From assembly GCF_000205025.1 (NCBI RefSeq), contig NZ_GL883708.1:1-64000 (forward strand): a stretch of DNA of 64,000 nt, written 5' to 3'. Of the stretch, positions 54,879 through 63,722 are shown piece after piece. This stretch comes from Parasutterella excrementihominis YIT 11859 (GTDB lineage: Bacteria; Pseudomonadota; Gammaproteobacteria; Burkholderiales; Burkholderiaceae_F). Both the position numbers and the translations under genes were made by a program. Below the pieces are notes generated by a model. It searched no databases and was not told where the DNA came from. It was given only the letters and a program-made list of their open reading frames with translations. How positions within the stretch are numbered: position 1 is the first letter of the stretch; every line of letters starts with the position of its first letter.

Positions 54879-56282
54879 TTAAGATCGAGCTGCATTTTTA
54901 CCGCTGATGCGACCCATTACTAAGCAATTTGCCAACGAGCCTCCGCCGATCCTGTCTTTACCAAAAATACCTCCCACAACCTCTCCGGCCGCAAATAAAC
55001 CGAGAACTACTCTGCCGTCCTTGTCAAGAACACGAGCCTCTTCATCGGTCTTCAGTCCGTCCAGACTCGTATGGATATAAATATTTTCTTTTCCCCAATA
55101 GAACGGAGGTTTTTCAATCCGCTGGGTAAATACCGTTTTACCGAATTTATCTCTCCCGGCTTCGACAGATTGGTTATATTCATCTAAAGTTTTACGAAGC
55201 TTTTCTTCCGGAATTCCCATCCCTACCGCCACCTCACGGATAGAAGAGGCTTTCTTAACAATTCCGCTCAGTAGTTTGACTCCAAGAGTCGCTCCTTTCT
55301 CGGACTGCGTATCTGTAATGACAGTGAATTCAGTTTTCGGCCATTCCAAAATGACCTCTACGATCTTATGCCATGGAAGATTTTCATCGACAAATCTTTC
55401 TCCCTCAGCATTTAAATAAATGTCGCCTCCAGCATAGTCAAGAACCCGACCGCCCCAAAAAGGAACAATCTGATACCCGTTCCCCTGAGTAACTTTTAAA
55501 CCGATTTTCTCTCCGATATCTAATGCATCTCCATCTGCACCGTCCCAATTATTTCCCCACGGATTAGCACTGGTTTTTAAATTGATTCCAAGGCGACGAT
55601 CATAGTCGAGGCGCCTAAAAACATTAGCAGTCGAACCGCCGGTTGCCAAAACCAACGACTTGGTTCTAAAAGTTTTATCCCCCTCTGGAGTGTCAGCCAA
55701 CACAGACCAGCCCTCAGCGATTGGGATTAGCGCTAGAAGTCGATGCTCAAGAAAAAGCGGGATATTCTCCTGCACACGAGCATGATTCAAAATCATGACA
55801 TAACTTCTGCCTGCTGAATTTCCCGGCATAGAAAACCCACGTGCGCGCAAGCCGGATTTAGCCTGAAAAGGTTCTCCGAAAACCACACCCTTCGCCTCTA
55901 ACCAATCCAATCCCTCTTCCGAATGAAGGGCGATTTGTTCCAAAATTTCAAGATTTCCTTTTCTTTCACCTAATTCATAGGCATCTTTGACGAAAAGCTC
56001 GACGCTGTCTCGAAGTCCTTTACTACGTCGTTTATCCCCTCTAATCATGGCTGAAATTGTCCCGCTGGAAAAAAGGGTGTGTCCTCCGATTAAAGGTCCT
56101 TTTTCTAAAATCAAGACTTTTTCTGCACCATTTTCCTTGGCAGACAACGCGGCACAGAGACCTGCCATCCCGCTGCCGACAACGATCACGTCCCATTCAA
56201 GCTCTTCCGGGAAGGCCTTAGGCAAGTAAGCTGATGAAACGCAAAGAGGAAAATAAGTAATTAAACTCCTTCTGGAAATCAT
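54879..56282 (-). CDS. Exported FAD flavoprotein reductase in the two-component operon
   Basis: A 467-residue FAD protein of the fumarate reductase superfamily with a twin-arginine-like start (ISRRSLITYFP) and FAD motif WDVIVVGSGMAGLCAA at about residue 29. No FMN or heme domain. The C-terminal loop keeps the arginine: GIFGKDRIGGGSLANCLVMGR. Its ATG overlaps the regulator stop by four bases (ATGA), so it is the third gene of sensor-regulator-flavoprotein. It may work in the periplasm together with or in place of the 53002 reductase. Substrate unknown. Confidence 0.87.
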   Translation of the reverse strand: MISRRSLITYFPLCVSSAYLPKAFPEELEWDVIVVGSGMAGLCAALSAKENGAEKVLILEKGPLIGGHTLFSSGTISAMIRGDKRRSKGLRDSVELFVKDAYELGERKGNLEILEQIALHSEEGLDWLEAKGVVFGEPFQAKSGLRARGFSMPGNSAGRSYVMILNHARVQENIPLFLEHRLLALIPIAEGWSVLADTPEGDKTFRTKSLVLATGGSTANVFRRLDYDRRLGINLKTSANPWGNNWDGADGDALDIGEKIGLKVTQGNGYQIVPFWGGRVLDYAGGDIYLNAEGERFVDENLPWHKIVEVILEWPKTEFTVITDTQSEKGATLGVKLLSGIVKKASSIREVAVGMGIPEEKLRKTLDEYNQSVEAGRDKFGKTVFTQRIEKPPFYWGKENIYIHTSLDGLKTDEEARVLDKDGRVVLGLFAAGEVVGGIFGKDRIGGGSLANCLVMGRISGKNAARS

Positions 56283-56914
56283 GGAGCCTTCTCCTTAAAA
56301 ACGTCTCCGGGCACTTTCTGAAGCCATTGATAAGCTTCTAACCGAGATCTCACCCCCAGCTTGCCGTATGCGTTTGAACAATGCATTTTTACTGTTTCTT
56401 GTCCGATTCCCAGTTGATCAGCAATTTCACGATTGCTCGCCCCTTTGGCTGCGAGCACAATGACATCTTTTTCCCGGTTCGTCAAAGAATTGAAGGTTTC
56501 TTCAAACTTTTCCTCTTCTTTTTTCTGCCTCCAGTATTGACGAGATCTTTCGCAAGCCTTGGAAACAGAGTCTCGAAGTTTGAGAGGATCACCGCGTTTT
56601 TCGAAAAAATCTACAGCCCCATATTTCATGGTATATACGGCCGTTTCGATATCTCCGTGACCCGTCAAAAAGATAATGGGTAACTTATTGCCTCGTACGT
56701 AAAGCGCTCGCTGCAATTCAAGGCCCGTCATCTCAGGCATTCTTATATCGAGCACAAGACAACCAGGGACGCGGGGATCGTCTTCTTCCAAAAAGCGAAC
56801 CGGATCAGCCCAATCTTTCACCTCATACCCGCACATAGATAAAAAGAGCTTTTGGCTCTCCCTGAACGCGTCGTCATCATCAACTAAACGAACCAGCGGA
56901 GAAATTTCGGACAT
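56279..56914 (-). CDS. TtrR-like response regulator (LuxR/FixJ family)
   Basis: A 211-residue regulator. The receiver has acidic DDDD near its N-terminus, the phosphorylated Asp in VLDIRMPEM and Thr in FLTGHGD. The C-terminal LuxR helix-turn-helix reads LTNREKDVIVLAAKGASNREIA, then GIGQETVKMHCSNAYGKLG. This is the FixJ/TtrR type. It starts 7 bases after the sensor gene and is coupled to the flavoprotein gene. Its target is probably the GGGGTATC motifs before 53002 and 58937. Confidence 0.9.
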   Translation of the reverse strand: MSEISPLVRLVDDDDAFRESQKLFLSMCGYEVKDWADPVRFLEEDDPRVPGCLVLDIRMPEMTGLELQRALYVRGNKLPIIFLTGHGDIETAVYTMKYGAVDFFEKRGDPLKLRDSVSKACERSRQYWRQKKEEEKFEETFNSLTNREKDVIVLAAKGASNREIADQLGIGQETVKMHCSNAYGKLGVRSRLEAYQWLQKVPGDVFKEKAP

Positions 56915-56921
56915 AAACTTT

Positions 56922-58826
56922 CTATCCTCCTATTTGAGCAGACTGACCTTCCGGCAAGATGTCGAACCTTAATGCAGCTTTCAATTTTTTGTCAGCTAAT
57001 TGAAAACTTAACGATGCTCCATGACGATCACAAATTCCGCGGCAAATACTCAAACCAATCCCAAGACCAGTCGTTTTTGTAGAGACGGAATAACTTTTCT
57101 CATTAATCATTTCAAGCTGAGACTGAGACATTTGAGACGCTGGATTTTCGATTTCACACAGCCATTGTTCTGCTCTTGCGTCTTTTGATATCTTAACGTG
57201 AATCGTGCCGCTAACGTCGTCAGATAACGCATCAGCCGCATTCCTAAGAAGGTTCAAAAAAAGAATTTGCAGCTCCAAAGCATTCCCTTTTATCGGGTAG
57301 TATGTGCGGACGGACCAATCAAAAACAATCTGATTTTCCAATTGTCTTCCGCGCTCGGCGATCAAAGAACCGGCTGACTTCTTAAGCAGCAGAGCTAGAT
57401 CACAATCCTCCTGGCGTGAATAATTATTTTTAGCGTACCCCCTCACACGGTCAATGATTTTTGACATAGTTAAAACTTGCTCTTCAATACCATTGAGTGC
57501 TTTTTGTTTTACTTCTTTGGAAAAAGGTATTTTGGACGAGCCCTCCATCTTCAGCAGCGTCACATAGGTTCTAATACTTCCTAACGGAGAGCTGAGTTCG
57601 TGGGCAATCATGCCGCTCATCTGCTGCACAATAGAACGTTTCTCGTAAGCATTCAGCGCTTTTCTGACTTTGATGGCTTTAGCTTCAAAATTGTCTTTTT
57701 CCAAAAGAGCATTGGCAAGCATTGCCGTACGTCTTTTAATAAGAACATTCAAACGGAGCTCATTCAACAGCAAAAATACGAACAAAAGGAACACAAACCA
57801 GACGGCTCCTTTATGCCGTTCATACAATGCAGCCGGCGTAATATCTCGAAGATACCGGTAAGGTCCTTCTTTCAATCGCTCAAACAATTCCATGATCCGG
57901 CGTTCACTAACATTTGGCACCCACTGGCGACTCAAATCTCCGCCCGTTTTATACAACGCAATCGTCAGGTCTTTCACTTCTTCTCGCGGCGTACCCTCCG
58001 CCGCCCACAGGCTGATATCCGGAAATAGATCTGTTGAATGCCTACAGCCAAGCGGAGAGTCTTTCTTTTGATGAACAATTCGAATCAATCCCTTCTTAAT
58101 CAGACCTTGTTCTTCAAGGTTTTCCAGAAGACAGGCAGGAATAATTCCGACATCTGCTTTTTTATTAAGCAGTGCGCTTAGTACGTCAGGATATGCGTTA
58201 TTGCTGAAGGATATCTTCGAAAAAAAGTGTTCATCATCATAATGATTTTTCTTCAATTCATTGCGAACGCTCAGCCAGCTGTCAATCGTATTCGGAAGAC
58301 CGCTCTGCGCTGTTTTATGTTGCAGATCAGCAAGAGATACGAGTTCTTTTCTGTCATTCAACACAGCGAGCGCTGCACCGACAGACTGTTCAGGGTCCCC
58401 GCTCTTGAGATTGATTCGAGTAGCAATTTTGTAGGTATTTTGTGCCGGAGAACCGTCTATCGTGGCAAAGAAACCTGTCGGAGCCAAAATAAAATCCGGT
58501 TTGTCTTTTCTCAAGGCATCAAGACCATCAGCAGCTGAAAATGTTATGGTTGCTACGTGATATTTGGGAAGACTTCGCCTGAGCTCGGAGAGCATTTTTT
58601 GAAGTTCGATAACGTCTTTGGGATTGACAAGCGTATCAGGGATACCTATTGTCAAAGAAGGCTGCGAAATTTCTATCGGCGCACTTGCAGCATTCGCTTG
58701 AACTACTAAAGGCTGAGAGAAAAATAATCCAACGACAAAAATCAGTTTGCCGACCACTCCTTTCTCCGCCAAAAAGAAAACGAAAAATTCGACAAAAAAT
58801 CCTTGACTCTGAGGTTGTTCAATCAT
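56922..58826 (-). CDS. TtrS-like sensor histidine kinase with a PhnD-like periplasmic sensor domain
   Basis: A 634-residue sensor. An N-terminal hydrophobic signal/anchor is followed by a periplasmic substrate-binding-like domain (TIGIPDTLVNP..., FILAPTGFF, ADVGIIPACLLE) of the PhnD/TtrS type. A second membrane segment, GAVWFVFLLFVFLLLNEL, leads to a coiled coil, the H-box SGMIAHELSSPLGSI and an ATPase domain (NLLRNAADAL, TTGLGIGLSICRGICDRHG). The ATG at 58826 is chosen over a TTG at 58871. In Salmonella TtrS senses tetrathionate; here the ligand is unknown and may be a compound used by the neighbouring enzymes. Confidence 0.88.
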   Translation of the reverse strand: MIEQPQSQGFFVEFFVFFLAEKGVVGKLIFVVGLFFSQPLVVQANAASAPIEISQPSLTIGIPDTLVNPKDVIELQKMLSELRRSLPKYHVATITFSAADGLDALRKDKPDFILAPTGFFATIDGSPAQNTYKIATRINLKSGDPEQSVGAALAVLNDRKELVSLADLQHKTAQSGLPNTIDSWLSVRNELKKNHYDDEHFFSKISFSNNAYPDVLSALLNKKADVGIIPACLLENLEEQGLIKKGLIRIVHQKKDSPLGCRHSTDLFPDISLWAAEGTPREEVKDLTIALYKTGGDLSRQWVPNVSERRIMELFERLKEGPYRYLRDITPAALYERHKGAVWFVFLLFVFLLLNELRLNVLIKRRTAMLANALLEKDNFEAKAIKVRKALNAYEKRSIVQQMSGMIAHELSSPLGSIRTYVTLLKMEGSSKIPFSKEVKQKALNGIEEQVLTMSKIIDRVRGYAKNNYSRQEDCDLALLLKKSAGSLIAERGRQLENQIVFDWSVRTYYPIKGNALELQILFLNLLRNAADALSDDVSGTIHVKISKDARAEQWLCEIENPASQMSQSQLEMINEKSYSVSTKTTGLGIGLSICRGICDRHGASLSFQLADKKLKAALRFDILPEGQSAQIGG

Positions 58827-58837
58827 TTTTGTTTTTT

Positions 58838-58856
58838 CCACCCATTCGGGGGTATC
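58838..58856. promoter_or_regulatory. GGGGTATC motif in the divergent promoter of the sensor and dehydratase genes
   Basis: CCACCCATTCGGGGGTATC resembles the motif at 52929, sharing CCC and GGGGTATC with similar spacing. It lies 80 bases before the dehydratase gene and 11 bases before the sensor start, so it could control both. Confidence 0.45.
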
Positions 58857-58936
58857 AGAAAAAGCCTTCAAATCTCAAAATACTTCCATACGAGATCAAT
58901 CAATCTCAGTTTTAAATTCTATTAGGAGTCCATAAG

Positions 58937-59794
58937 ATGCAAAAAGCCAAACTTTCCCTTATCGCAGCCGCTCTTCTCGTTCCCGCATTCGCACTTTCTG
59001 CCTATGCTGCAGATTTTGTTCGCCCTATGCCTACCCACCCGATCCAAGCCGGTCCAACTCTTCTTGGCGGTGAACAGCCCGTTATTTGTTCTCCCCTTGT
59101 AGGCAAAAATCTTAAAGCCATCAAAGCAGAAGCGAAAACAGTAAAAGCTCTGAATCCGGACATGGTTGAAGTTCGCGCCGATTATTGGGACTTCATTGAA
59201 GATACCGATAAAGCCATTGAAGCTCTCCAAGCAATTCGTAATATTATCGGCGACACACCGATTCTTCTGACAGTCCGTGTCGCGGAGGAAAGAGGTTTCA
59301 AAAAAGTTGGTCAAAAACCGAAGTTTGATTTTTACAAGAAGGCCGCAGCTCTCAAACTACCTAACCTGATTGACGTCGAATTGGTGTATGGGGCAGACAC
59401 TATTAAAAATCTCAAAAAGGATTTAAACGGAGTCCCTGTTGTCGTTGCCTATCATGATTTGAAAGGTACTCCGAGCAGCGAAGAAATTGCTAACATTCTC
59501 AAAAAGGAAATTGATGCTGGCGGCGATGTCGCCAAAATCGTGGTGAAACCCAATTCTCAAGCCGATGTTCTCCGTTTCCTCAATGGAACACTTGAATTTA
59601 GAACGAAGAACCCTGCATATCCGGTCATTGCTTCTGCCAGTGGGCAGGAAGGAAGAATCACTCGTTTAGCCGGCGGCCTTTTTGGTATTGATTTGACGTT
59701 TGCATCCGGTGTTAAAGGCTCCAATCCCTGGCAGATGCCGGTTCAGACAGTACAAGAGATTAACAAGGTCATCTATCCGGTTACTAAGAAGTAA
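58937..59794 (+). CDS. Periplasmic type I 3-dehydroquinate dehydratase
   Basis: A 285-residue protein: signal peptide (MQKAKLSLIAAALLVPAFALSA, cut near YAA) and a type I AroD barrel. Active-site residues are visible: EVRADYWDF (Glu and Asp), His in VVAYHDLKGTP, Schiff-base Lys in AKIVVKPNS, and Arg in GRITRLAGGLFG. The reaction turns 3-dehydroquinate into 3-dehydroshikimate. Biosynthetic AroD is cytoplasmic, so an exported copy points to catabolism or respiration on a dietary compound. Divergent from the two-component sensor and close to two exported reductases. Closed by its own terminator. Confidence 0.9.
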   Translation: MQKAKLSLIAAALLVPAFALSAYAADFVRPMPTHPIQAGPTLLGGEQPVICSPLVGKNLKAIKAEAKTVKALNPDMVEVRADYWDFIEDTDKAIEALQAIRNIIGDTPILLTVRVAEERGFKKVGQKPKFDFYKKAAALKLPNLIDVELVYGADTIKNLKKDLNGVPVVVAYHDLKGTPSSEEIANILKKEIDAGGDVAKIVVKPNSQADVLRFLNGTLEFRTKNPAYPVIASASGQEGRITRLAGGLFGIDLTFASGVKGSNPWQMPVQTVQEINKVIYPVTKK

Positions 59795-59846
59795 TGTTTT
59801 CTCCGCCGAAAAATCGAGTATCTGGTTAGATTAACTCGATGAGGTG

Positions 59847-59878
59847 ATGCTCCGGCTCAAAAGTCGGAGCATTTTTGT
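59847..59878 (+). terminator. Intrinsic terminator of the dehydroquinate dehydratase gene
   Basis: ATGCTCCG and CGGAGCAT form a stem around CAAA, followed by TTTTGTT. A smaller hairpin (ATCGAGT...ACTCGAT) precedes it. Confidence 0.85.
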
Positions 59879-59963
59879 TCAGTGAACGTTGCTGCACAAT
59901 GCTAGAGAAAATGTGAAAAAAGTATTGCTTGAGTGAGTCTTCGCGTATCAGCTCCAACAAACG

Positions 59964-61406
59964 CTAGGTATAGATAAATTTGCCACGGTTTTCCAAGACA
60001 GACATTCCATTTTCAAAGGACTTAACGATAGTGATGCGTCTGACTGCTTTAGCATTCACGGTAACTTTAATTACTTCTGAGTCGCTTTTTTCTCCAATGC
60101 AAAATGATCGAAAAAGATATATGTTATATAGCTTCTCCCCTTTCGGACTTTTCCCATTCTCGCAGAAAAAAGGAAGCTCTTCCGAAGTTGCTCCCAAGTT
60201 ATGAAGAAATTCAGAGACATTGAAACGAATAATATCAATGAGACAAGCTTCTTCGGGGAATTCTGAAGCCGAGAGTGTAATCTCTCGGCTATAGCGAAAA
60301 ATGGAATCACAAGCATATGGCGTCAGCTCAGAATGCTGGAAGTTTTCCGATAACAAACAGTTATCCCCTTGGAAAATATCCTTGCTGCCAATGGGAAGCT
60401 CTTTAAGAGACACAAAGCCGAAATTTTCCTTTGCGCACCCAACTTTCTTCTTACCCATAAAAATAAATAGCCTTCTATCTGGAATCCATCTTCTAAATAT
60501 CACATTGGAGAGCCAATCCCTAACAATTTCCTTAAAGCGGTCTTTGAATATGTAGGCAATCACGAGAGCGAAGAATAAATTCCGGCTCAAAGACCCATAT
60601 CTGTCTTGATAGAAGAATGCCACCACCGTCGCAAAAAGCATCGATAGTGCCGCCGCTGATCCGTAAATAGAATGCGTAAGTAAGGGAGCACCTTGCTTAT
60701 AACGAATGTCAAGAAAAAGAGAACTCTGAACAAATTTTTTCAGAAAGGACCATCGCATCAAGAATGCCGATTCCTTACTCTCTCCTTCGATTGATTTAAC
60801 CGGAAAGCGGCTTGCGCGGTATTTCTCAACTTCCTGCCAAAAAGACAATATTTTGTTTCTCGGCTCACCGATGCAGACTTCATTGAGATCTTTAAGGCAG
60901 AATGCGGTCACCACAGTGAGATATTCGTCAAGTTTATCGAGCTGCCGAACCTCTCGTTCTGAATTTTCTTGTGAGAACTTTATGTTTCTAAACTCATCAA
61001 GCAGCTTATAGACAGTCTGCAGAAAAGTTTCAGTTTCTTCCGCGGACAGTTCTTGTTTCTCCATCAAAGAGCGGCTGCTCTCTTGAAGTGCAGTTTTATA
61101 TTTGAGACAGAAGCGTTTGAAGAAATCATCAAATTTCTCCTCTTTGCCTGAAGATATTCTCCGAGCAACAAGTTCCTTGAGGAGACCATCCAGACTAGGG
61201 CTTTGCTCACTCAGACTAAGGTAGCACTTCAGATTATGTTTGAACTCTTCTTTTTTGAAATTATTTTCCGTGATTTGAAGCGCGCCGGGAAAAATAAAGA
61301 ATGTGTCAACCCGGTACTTGAGTTTTTTAGTTTTATCTGTGATGCGGATTTTTTGCTTAACTTCGATTTGTTTTTTGCCGTGCTGCTTAATCGCGTCTAT
61401 GAGCAT
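59964..61406 (-). CDS. Membrane protein of unknown function
   Basis: I do not recognise this 480-residue protein. The N-terminal half is soluble, charged and helical (residues about 1-230). Two close membrane segments follow around SAAALSMLFATVVAFFYQD and NLFFALVIAYIF. The rest is soluble, beta-rich, with RRITIVKSFENG near the end. It may be a two-segment anchor between two cytoplasmic domains. A GCAGGAG site precedes the ATG. A strong hairpin separates it from the DASS transporter gene upstream. Confidence 0.7.
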   Translation of the reverse strand: MLIDAIKQHGKKQIEVKQKIRITDKTKKLKYRVDTFFIFPGALQITENNFKKEEFKHNLKCYLSLSEQSPSLDGLLKELVARRISSGKEEKFDDFFKRFCLKYKTALQESSRSLMEKQELSAEETETFLQTVYKLLDEFRNIKFSQENSEREVRQLDKLDEYLTVVTAFCLKDLNEVCIGEPRNKILSFWQEVEKYRASRFPVKSIEGESKESAFLMRWSFLKKFVQSSLFLDIRYKQGAPLLTHSIYGSAAALSMLFATVVAFFYQDRYGSLSRNLFFALVIAYIFKDRFKEIVRDWLSNVIFRRWIPDRRLFIFMGKKKVGCAKENFGFVSLKELPIGSKDIFQGDNCLLSENFQHSELTPYACDSIFRYSREITLSASEFPEEACLIDIIRFNVSEFLHNLGATSEELPFFCENGKSPKGEKLYNIYLFRSFCIGEKSDSEVIKVTVNAKAVRRITIVKSFENGMSVLENRGKFIYT

Positions 61407-61445
61407 GAGTTCTCCTGCAAAATAAACCGACTAAAGAGGATGGAA

Positions 61446-61484
61446 AAACATCGTGCCGCAAAGTCTTGGGAAACTTTGCGGCAC
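61446..61484 (-). terminator. Hairpin between the DASS transporter gene and the 59964 gene
   Basis: GTGCCGCAAAGT and ACTTTGCGGCAC form a perfect 12-bp stem; on the minus strand GATGTTTTT follows. It is likely a terminator, so the 59964 gene may depend on its own promoter or read-through. Confidence 0.7.
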
Positions 61485-61501
61485 AGCGTATCACTATTTC
61501 G

Positions 61502-63022
61502 TTAGAAGAATCCGGGAGTGATGCCGAGCCATTTAAAATAAGTTGCTCCGGCAAGCATCAAACCCAGCCAGTAGAGAAAAGACATAACGAAGCCATAGTA
61601 GAAAGATTCGCCCATCGTATATTTATTTGTACCGTAAAGCATTGCGTTCGGTTTAGCATTAAACGGGAGGCTCCAGCAAACGTTAATGCAGAGTGCCACA
61701 GGAATCGCTAACGAAAGAATATCGATCTTTAATTCCTGCGCAATACCAATAACTATCGGCATGAAAATAATCGTCCTCATGTTCTTGCTTTGGAAAATGA
61801 AGTGACTTGCGATAAAGATGCCGGTCAGAAGAGCATACAGACTGAAATAGCTCATAGAAGCCAGTCCTAACCCGTCCATCATAGCTTTGGTGAGAGTGTC
61901 CATCAATTTAGTAGCTGTGAGTCCTGCCCCAAGCGCATAAGCTCCCGCGGAGAAGATCATTAGATGCCAAGGGATATCAACATCGTTCCAATTTAGCAAT
62001 TTGAACTGTGGTGCAAGCATAATGACGGCGCCAGTCATAGCCACAACTGTTGCATTGATGCCGTGAATTTTATCCGTGGCCCAAACTAAAAGTACCAAAC
62101 CGAAGATAGCGATTGCCTTTAGCTCGTCCATCTTGAACGGCCCGAGCTCCTCATATGCCTTTTGAAGGGATTCCATGCCGCCCTGCAGCTTCGGCTGTTT
62201 GTCTTCTTCGGATACGGGAAAGATAAATCGCATGCCGAGTCCGTACCCGATAATTCCAAATCCAATAACAAGCGGAAGGCCGGCCATTAGCCAATCAAAA
62301 TAGTAAATCGTGCATCCGGCTCCCGCGAGCAAAGCGATTGCAAGAAGGTTGGCACCGGAACCAGTCATAAACGCGTTGCAGCTGGCGTTGATCATGACTA
62401 AGTTGTAAAGTACCAAATTTCGAGAGAAGTTATTCGTTGTATCAGTCCCCGGAGCACCGTAAACAGCAGAGATGACCATGAAAAGCGGCATCATAAGCGC
62501 AGCTTTCGCTGCTGTGGCGTTTACAAACGCAGCCAAAAGAACGTTAATACCAAGAAAAGTCAGAAAGATTGCTGAGGCATTTCGTCCAAAACGAAGAATC
62601 AGCCAAAGCGCTACTCGCTTAACTAGTTGTGTCTTCACTAAAGCGCTTGCAAGAACAAATGCTGAAACGTTTAGCCAGATAACCGGATCCCCCAAGGTTG
62701 CCATTGCCGGTTTCGCTTTTAAAATTCCTGTCAGCACAAGGCCGCAGATTAAAAGCATTGAGGTAACGTAGTTCGGCAGCGCCTCGCTGATCCAAAGAAA
62801 AAGAGCTGTTGCAAAAAGGGCAAACATTATCTCTTGTTTCTGATTCAGAATGGGAATTTGTACGACATACGCAAGGACAAAGAACAGAATTGCAGCAATC
62901 GGTAGTCCCCATTTCTTAAAAAATGCCCCGGTTTTAGTGAGCTTTTTCTTTGGAAGCCGATTTAGAGAGTAGCTGTTTAAATCCAGAGGGTCGTAATTGG
63001 TTTGGACGGTGCTTGTTGTCAT
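61502..63022 (-). CDS. DASS/SLC13 family sodium:carboxylate or sulfate symporter
   Basis: A 506-residue membrane transporter of the divalent anion:sodium symporter family. About 11 to 13 segments are visible. The two repeated substrate/ion regions appear as FVNATAAKAALMMP with ASCNAFMTGSGANLLA in the first half and FIFQSKNMRTIIFMPIV in the second. Members carry succinate, citrate, tartrate, sulfate and others; the anion here is unknown. A 24-base hairpin (63030-63053) ends 7 bases before the start codon and leaves no ribosome site, which may matter for expression. Confidence 0.88.
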   Translation of the reverse strand: MTTSTVQTNYDPLDLNSYSLNRLPKKKLTKTGAFFKKWGLPIAAILFFVLAYVVQIPILNQKQEIMFALFATALFLWISEALPNYVTSMLLICGLVLTGILKAKPAMATLGDPVIWLNVSAFVLASALVKTQLVKRVALWLILRFGRNASAIFLTFLGINVLLAAFVNATAAKAALMMPLFMVISAVYGAPGTDTTNNFSRNLVLYNLVMINASCNAFMTGSGANLLAIALLAGAGCTIYYFDWLMAGLPLVIGFGIIGYGLGMRFIFPVSEEDKQPKLQGGMESLQKAYEELGPFKMDELKAIAIFGLVLLVWATDKIHGINATVVAMTGAVIMLAPQFKLLNWNDVDIPWHLMIFSAGAYALGAGLTATKLMDTLTKAMMDGLGLASMSYFSLYALLTGIFIASHFIFQSKNMRTIIFMPIVIGIAQELKIDILSLAIPVALCINVCWSLPFNAKPNAMLYGTNKYTMGESFYYGFVMSFLYWLGLMLAGATYFKWLGITPGFF

Positions 63023-63029
63023 AGTTTTT

Positions 63030-63053
63030 ACGGCGGCTGCTTAAAACCGCCGT
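63030..63053 (-). promoter_or_regulatory. Hairpin directly before the DASS start codon
   Basis: ACGGCGG and CCGCCGT pair to a 7-bp stem with a 10-base loop, followed by AAAAACT and the ATG. There is no T-run, so it is not a terminator. It could block or position ribosomes. Confidence 0.45.
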
Positions 63054-63075
63054 TCCGGTTAATTCCAATAAAGCT

Positions 63076-63714
63076 TTAGTTCATACCAAGAACTTGTTTA
63101 GCCGCTTTCAGATAGTTTGTGTTGGGAAGCTCTGAAATTCCCAGAGCCTGCGTCGCCTTTTTCATGCCTTCATAATTCTCGCTTTCGCAGCAGGCTGTCT
63201 CTACCATTGCGCCATTGAACCAAACCTGAGCATATTCGCAAATAATCCCTTCAACTGAGAAACCATAGCGTTTCTTTTCCACACGAACGACGGCTAGTTC
63301 TGAATTCTCTTTGGCCATCTCTATGAACTCCTCAAGGCTGTAAACGTCTTTTGTCAGTTCAAGCGCAACTTCGAGATGCTTGAGGATTTCGCCCAACTCT
63401 TCCCGTTTAACTGGGAATTTAAATTTGCCGCGAGGCTGAAAGATTTCATAGCCCTCCGGTGTTTCTCCGACTTTAGTCTTAATGTCAAGCAGACCGTCGC
63501 GAACTTTGACATTGGCTTCGTTGGTACGTCGAGAGAGGAAATAGATCTCTTCCGGCATTACGCGAGCTGCGTAAAGGGTCGCTTTACATTTCCACATATG
63601 CTCCTGAACGCCGGCAATAATGTTCTTTCCAAAGACGCGGAATTCAGCGCGGGGAATGATTTTGGCAGCTTCATCAGCACTAATTGCTTTATTTTTGTCG
63701 TATGGATTTGTCAT
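63076..63714 (-). CDS. Divergent CYTH/TTM-like protein
   Basis: A 212-residue protein that I read as a divergent CYTH-fold (triphosphate tunnel) protein. Segments that fit are the start EFRVFG, EIYFLSRRTNEANVKVRDGLLDIKTK, the VRVEKKRYGF strand and NTNYLKAAKQVLG at the end. The ExExK start motif is degenerate (EFRVF), so catalysis may be lost. It lies 9 bases after a canonical CYTH gene and 54 bases before the DASS transporter. No signal peptide. Function unknown. Confidence 0.6.
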   Translation of the reverse strand: MTNPYDKNKAISADEAAKIIPRAEFRVFGKNIIAGVQEHMWKCKATLYAARVMPEEIYFLSRRTNEANVKVRDGLLDIKTKVGETPEGYEIFQPRGKFKFPVKREELGEILKHLEVALELTKDVYSLEEFIEMAKENSELAVVRVEKKRYGFSVEGIICEYAQVWFNGAMVETACCESENYEGMKKATQALGISELPNTNYLKAAKQVLGMN

Positions 63715-63722
63715 TTGATTAC

